Shown here one piece after another: positions 35,029-38,842 of a stretch of DNA of 38,842 nucleotides; the stretch's first letter is position 1, and each line of letters opens with the position of its first letter. Below the pieces are notes generated by a model, which was not told the origin of the DNA, ran no database searches, and was given only the letters and a program-made list of their open reading frames with translations. The translations under genes were made by a program, and so were the position numbers. The stretch lies in NCBI GenBank assembly GCA_012034805.1, contig JAAUOP010000001.1, positions 1 through 38,842 of the forward strand, written 5' to 3'. This DNA comes from Synechococcales cyanobacterium CRU_2_2. Lineage in GTDB: Bacteria; Cyanobacteriota; Cyanobacteriia; PCC-9006; JAAUQQ01.

Positions 35029-36995
35029 ATGTCCCCAGTCGCCGCATCACCCCAAAAAGTCTCGAAAGTCGAAGGCATCAAAGAACGCAGCAATTTTCTT
35101 AGAGAGCCTGTCGCGACCGAGCTCCGCCAGGACACCACGCATTTCAGTGAAGATGGCATCCAAATCCTCAAGTTTCATGGCTCCTACCAGCAGGACAACC
35201 GAGATAACCGGGTCAAGGGCCAGGAAAAGGATTACAGCTTTATGCTGCGCACCCGGAATCCAGGAGGATTTATCCCGCCGCAGCTTTACTTGGCGATGGA
35301 TCGGCTCTCGGACCAGTACGGCAACCATACAATGCGGGTTACGACCCGACAAGGCTTTCAGCTCCACGGCGTGCTCAAGCGAAATTTGAAAACGGTAATC
35401 GCCGAAATGGTTCGTAACCTAGGTTCGACCCTGGGAGCCTGCGGTGACTTGAATCGCAACGTGATGGCACCGCCTGCGCCGTTTCGCGATCGCCCCGACT
35501 ATCAGTTGGCCTGGGAATATGCCGATCGCATCGCCGACTTGCTCACCCCTCAAACCGGGGCCTATTACGAAATTTGGCTTGATGGCGAAAAAGCCATCAG
35601 CGCCGAAGAAGCCCCGGAGGTCAAAGCAGCCCGTCAAGGCAATGCTCAGGGCAATGCTCAGGGCAATGCTCAGGGCAATGCTCAGGGCAACGGCAACGGC
35701 ACAATTATCCAAGACAACGAAGAACCGCTCTACGGCATCCACTACATGCCGCGCAAGTTTAAGTGCGCCGTGACCGTACCGGGGGACAATTCCATTGATA
35801 TTCTTACCCAGGATGTTGGTCTGGTCGTGATCCTGAATGCCCAGGGCGAGCTTGAGGGGTTTAATGTCTACGCGGGCGGTGGCATGGGTCGCACCCACAA
35901 CAAAGAGGAGACGTTTGCGCGTACGGCGGATGCCATTGGCTATGTGGAAAAGGCCGATATCTACGATTTCGTCAAGGCGATTTTGGCGACCCAGCGGGAC
36001 TATGGCGATCGCGTCAATCGTCGTCAATCGCGCATGAAATACTTGTTGCACAACTGGGGCGTCGAAAAGTTCCGTGCCCAAGTCGAAGGCTACTTCGGCA
36101 AGCCCATTGCCCCCATGAAGTCCTTACCCGCCTGGAAATATGAAGACTTTCTCGGCTGGAATGACCAGGGCGATGGCAAATTGTTTTTGGGTATTTCGAT
36201 TCAAAATGGTCGCGTTAAGGACGATGGCAGCTTCCAGCTCAAAACAGCCCTGCGCCAGATCATTGAGCAATTTCAGTTGCCCATGCGCCTGACCGCCAAT
36301 CACAACGCAATTTTGTACGAGATCAACCCAGCAGACAAAGAGGCCATCCAGGCGATCCTGAACCAGCATCAAGTTCTGAGCGAAGCGGAAATTGATCCCC
36401 TTGAGCGGTTTGGCATGGCCTGCCCCGCTCTGCCCACCTGCGGCCTCGCTATTACCGAATCGGAGCGCGCGCTGCCGGGGATCCTGGAGCGGATTCGGGG
36501 CGTTTTGACCAAAGTCGGCCTGAAAAATGAGCATTTTGTTGTGCGAATGACGGGCTGCCCCAACGGCTGCGCTCGGCCCTACATGGCAGAACTGGGCTTG
36601 GTGGGCAGTGCGCCTTTGACTTACCAGCTCTGGCTGGGCGGCTCGCCCAACCAAACGCGCTTAGCTCGCACCTACACCGATAAGCTAGCGGATGCGGAGA
36701 TTGAAACCGAGCTGGAGTCCATGTTTGTGATGTTTCGCCAAGACCGTAAACGCGGTGAGAGCTTTGGGGATTTTTGCGATCGCATCGGCTTCGATGCCCT
36801 GCGCACGTTCTCCGTCCAATACAAAGAAAATCCTGCCGCTTTCCGCCCCAAACAAGGCGCATCGCGCAGCGCTGGCGCGTCGAGCTGTCGCCAGACCTAC
36901 ACAACCGGCTCAAAAGTAAAGCAGATATCCAGGGCAAGTCCTTGCGAGATCTCGCGGCAGACGCTTTGGAAGATTACCTTAAACAGCAGCAATAA
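35029..36995 (+). CDS. sir: Ferredoxin-sulfite reductase, C-terminal frame break
   Basis: Siroheme/[4Fe-4S] enzyme reducing sulfite to sulfide with electrons from ferredoxin. Cluster ligands are Cys465 and Cys471 ([10 protein letters not shown]) and Cys510 and Cys514 (CPNGCARPY). N-terminal [16 protein letters not shown] and QGFQLHGV fit Sir rather than nitrite reductase. A loop near residue 205 holds GNAQ four times from a 12-bp repeat. The frame runs on to 37161 with a tail of no sense, while the cyanobacterial Sir tail ([34 protein letters not shown]) lies in another frame and ends at 36995. One extra base in the CCCCAAA run at 36846-36852 joins them to about 655 residues. I take 36995 as the real end. 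Confidence 0.88.
35638..35685. repeat. 12-bp tandem repeat in sir, four perfect copies
   Basis: ggcaatgctcag at 35638, 35650, 35662 and 35674, followed by ggcaac twice. Encodes GNAQ repeats in frame in a loop ahead of [13 protein letters not shown]. Confidence 0.95.
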
Positions 36996-37527
36996 TCAGG
37001 TCTGTCAAGGCGCTTTGCAGTACTCTAACCCTAGCCAAGAGCTGGGGTGGTGGTGTAGCAGAGCACAAGCAAGCAAGGCGTCGTTTGGGACGAACGTAGT
37101 CCGTCCCAAATGGTACCCACCCAAAAACTTTCTAGAACACCAAATAGCTCTGCAGCAGTAAACAGCGGCCAGTTTGATCTTGAGCTCTTCGAGAAATCTT
37201 CGAGAAATCTTTGAGCTGTTGCAGGCTTTTCATTTTCTCTACAGGAATATTTGATGTACGAGAAGAGAGGTCTAACCCCTTTTTCTGTTTGACTGAATTG
37301 CTGTTTTGTTCAGCCAAATTTCGGTAATTTTAGTCGGGCAGAAATGGTTTAATTCAGTACAGTAAAAACATCAGGCTCTGAACTACAATCCATGCAGTTT
37401 AGAGGACGCGGCTCAAAATTTACTAAATTTACCGTTGACCTTGGAGAGACATCATTCGACCGAGCAGACGTCGTAAAAATTGAGCCCCTCAGGGATTTCC
37501 AAAGGCATCCTCCCACCGGCTGCAGCC
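36996..37527. other. Spacer between sir and the glycosyltransferase-like gene
   Basis: 532 bp. A hairpin TTTGGGACG/CGTCCCAAA (37084-37110) may end sir transcription and resembles the inverted repeat at 27543. An 11-bp duplication cttcgagaaat sits at 37187-37208. No credible gene; a minus-strand frame at 37132-37317 lacks support. Confidence 0.6.
37084..37110. repeat. Inverted repeat GGGACG type
   Basis: TTTGGGACG (37084-37092) and CGTCCCAAA (37102-37110). Relative of the dispersed GGGACGAAC palindrome; possibly a terminator, without a T-run. Confidence 0.55.
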
Positions 37528-38268
37528 ATGAAATCATCACTTGCCCTCGCATTACTTGTTGACGCGACCCAGTCGTGCGATCGCCTCAACTACCTGCTTG
37601 ACCTCGCCTCGTCGCTCCAGCAATTGGGCCACCGTCCCCACGTTTTTGCCCTAGTGGTCGTGGGAGCGCCACTGTCGTGGCTAGATAGCACCAGCCCAGT
37701 GCCCATTTACCCCGTTGTCAGCCATCCCTGCCCGTTTGGCCCCGATGATTTAATTCGCCAGCGGATTCAAGAATTTGTTGATCACCTAGAGCACAGGCCC
37801 CAGAGCTACGACATCTATCACGCCCAAGACATGATTAGCGCCAGTGCCCTGACTCTAATGCAAGGCCTAGGATTTATCGACCAGTTTCTCTACACCGTTC
37901 ACGAACCCGATCTTGCCAATGAAACTTACCTCACTCCCGAGTTTAGGACTTATCACCACCGAGCGGTACGTGCGGCAGAATACTGCCTCTGTTTTAGTGA
38001 TGACCAACAGCAGTTTTTAGAGGATCAATTCAGCGCTCACACTCTGCGCCTTGCAACGCCTCCCCTGTCTCGAGTCCAGCGCCGCCGCAGGCGCGATGCC
38101 CTGAGTCAAGGGCGAACCAGTCGCCCACCCTCCGACCCAAGAGCCGATTTACATCAAGTCGCTGTTGAGCAGCATTTGACGTTGTATGAAGCGCTGTCTG
38201 AAGCGTTGCATCAACACTCCCATACCTACGCAGGCTCCCGTGGGTCTTGGGCGCTGCACTATCAGTAG
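37528..38268 (+). CDS. Glycosyltransferase-like protein, N-terminal GT-B domain only
   Basis: 246 residues from ATG 37528 (an upstream in-frame start at 37480 is possible). It resembles the first Rossmann domain of GT4-type glycosyltransferases: LNYLLDLASSLQQLGHRPHVFALVV near the start, YDIYHAQDMISASALTLM and FLYTVHEPDLANETY. The C-terminal donor domain with the EX7E motif is absent; instead there is a basic stretch VQRRRRRDALSQGRTS and a helix. With 128 bases to the next gene there is no room for it. Either a one-domain relative or a decayed enzyme; no frame break was seen that would restore a second domain. Confidence 0.65.
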   Translation: MKSSLALALLVDATQSCDRLNYLLDLASSLQQLGHRPHVFALVVVGAPLSWLDSTSPVPIYPVVSHPCPFGPDDLIRQRIQEFVDHLEHRPQSYDIYHAQDMISASALTLMQGLGFIDQFLYTVHEPDLANETYLTPEFRTYHHRAVRAAEYCLCFSDDQQQFLEDQFSAHTLRLATPPLSRVQRRRRRDALSQGRTSRPPSDPRADLHQVAVEQHLTLYEALSEALHQHSHTYAGSRGSWALHYQ

Positions 38269-38396
38269 CTCTTCTCCAGTTCCGCCCCGTCCTGCACGGT
38301 TGCATCCGCCGGGTCGATTGATCCGTCCTCGCAGTTTCGATTTCTAGTCGGCGATTAGACTAGAGAGGCTTATTCATAAACGCAGAGGGCAGCACG

Positions 38397-38842
38397 ATGA
38401 CCGGAGCTAACAACGGCGATTCCTCAGGCCGTTCACGTCACAATCGTCCCCAGGGACGAGATGCTGCGGATCGTTACCCGACAGATAACTCTGATGATTA
38501 CCCAGCGGATGATTATCCAACAGAGAATTATCCAACGGACAACAACTACCCGCAGGATTTGCCTCGCACCGAGCCGGCCTATCCTCGCCATGCTTACCCT
38601 CCTTATCCGGCAGAACACCCCTTGGCAGAAGTCGCAGACGATCGCGCAGATGCCGCCAATTACGACCGCCGTCGCCAAGCCCTAGAGCTAGAAGCTGAAG
38701 AGCATCGCCTACGCGAGGAGGAACGACGGTCTAAGCTTGCCCATCTGAATTTTGTCGCAGGTCGTCTCACCAAGGCCGTGTATTTTTTGACCGGAGCCCT
38801 GGAGGTGTTGCTGCTGTTGCGGTTTGTGCTGCGTCTGTCCGG
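38397..38842 (+). CDS. YggT-like membrane protein with repetitive N-terminus, partial
   Basis: Starts ATG 38397 and is open to the window end (148 codons). The first 75 residues are hydrophilic with Asp/Tyr/Pro repeats (DDYPADDYPTENYPTDNNYP) made by 12-15 bp duplications. A charged helix follows (ALELEAEEHRLREEERR), then the beginning of a membrane segment KAVYFLTGALEVLLLLRFVLRL that looks like the first helix of YggT-family proteins or of small cyanobacterial relatives. The rest is outside the window, so the family call rests on one helix. Confidence 0.6.
   Translation, partial: MTGANNGDSSGRSRHNRPQGRDAADRYPTDNSDDYPADDYPTENYPTDNNYPQDLPRTEPAYPRHAYPPYPAEHPLAEVADDRADAANYDRRRQALELEAEEHRLREEERRSKLAHLNFVAGRLTKAVYFLTGALEVLLLLRFVLRLS

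Noticed and set aside
37132..37317. Minus-strand frame of 61 codons behind sir
   Set aside because: Overlaps an 11-bp duplication, lysine/serine-rich random look, no start signal.

Overview
The window comes from a cyanobacterium with moderately high GC. The HIP1 octamer GCGATCGC is scattered through nearly every gene. The gene set is also cyanobacterial: an NblS/Hik33-type sensor kinase next to purD, a three-POTRA Omp85 with a long Pro-rich linker, a ferredoxin-dependent sulfite reductase with the short C-terminal extension typical of cyanobacteria, a chloroplast-like tRNA-Ile2(CAU), and a DUF7219-type small protein. Genus cannot be fixed from the sequence alone. Almost all content is chromosomal housekeeping. 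No IS element, prophage or CRISPR array was seen.

Layout. 1-2.6 kb: nblS (3' part cut off by the window edge) overlapping purD, minus strand. 2.8-8.1 kb: TPR protein, DUF7219 protein, purC and the Omp85/BamA gene. 8.1-9.2 kb: a non-coding island with terminators, a palindromic repeat and two diverged copies of a ~185-bp structured element that I read as a duplicated small RNA on the minus strand. 9.2-14.5 kb: cbiC/cobH, an SPFH/stomatin-like gene, an EVE-domain gene, galE, a HAD phosphatase and hemF. 14.9-19.7 kb: mrp-rodA, then a sensor kinase overlapping an RHG phosphatase. 20.6-22.1 kb: queE-queC (queuosine/7-deazaguanine pathway) and tRNA-Gly. 22.3-26.9 kb: a membrane protein of unknown function, a membrane-anchored CHAT protease-like protein and pyrE. 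27-31.4 kb: a secreted protein, tRNA-Ile2, a membrane protein, a CNNM/CBS transporter and a Gfo/Idh/MocA oxidoreductase. 31.4-38.8 kb: GH104-like lysozyme, secreted protein, lipoprotein, sulfite reductase, a one-domain glycosyltransferase-like protein and the start of a YggT-like membrane protein.

Two patterns cut across the window. First, five conserved genes or RNAs (bamA, cbiC, the SPFH gene, hemF twice, sir) are broken by apparent single-base deletions, nearly all at A/T homopolymers, and tRNA-Gly is also one base short. In each gene the family protein is restored by adding one base, so I annotate them as whole genes with a likely sequencing or assembly indel, not as pseudogenes. Two of the sites share the same G-A6-C context and phase, so slippage cannot be fully excluded. 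Second, short tandem repeats (9-15 bp units, 2-5 copies) are frequent between genes and also in frame inside conserved enzymes (PurD, Sir) and linkers (BamA, TPR protein). This suggests active small-repeat expansion in this genome.

The best candidates for something undescribed are the duplicated structured RNA at 8.4-9.06 kb, the degenerate kinase coupled to an RHG phosphatase, and the repeat expansions inside enzymes.
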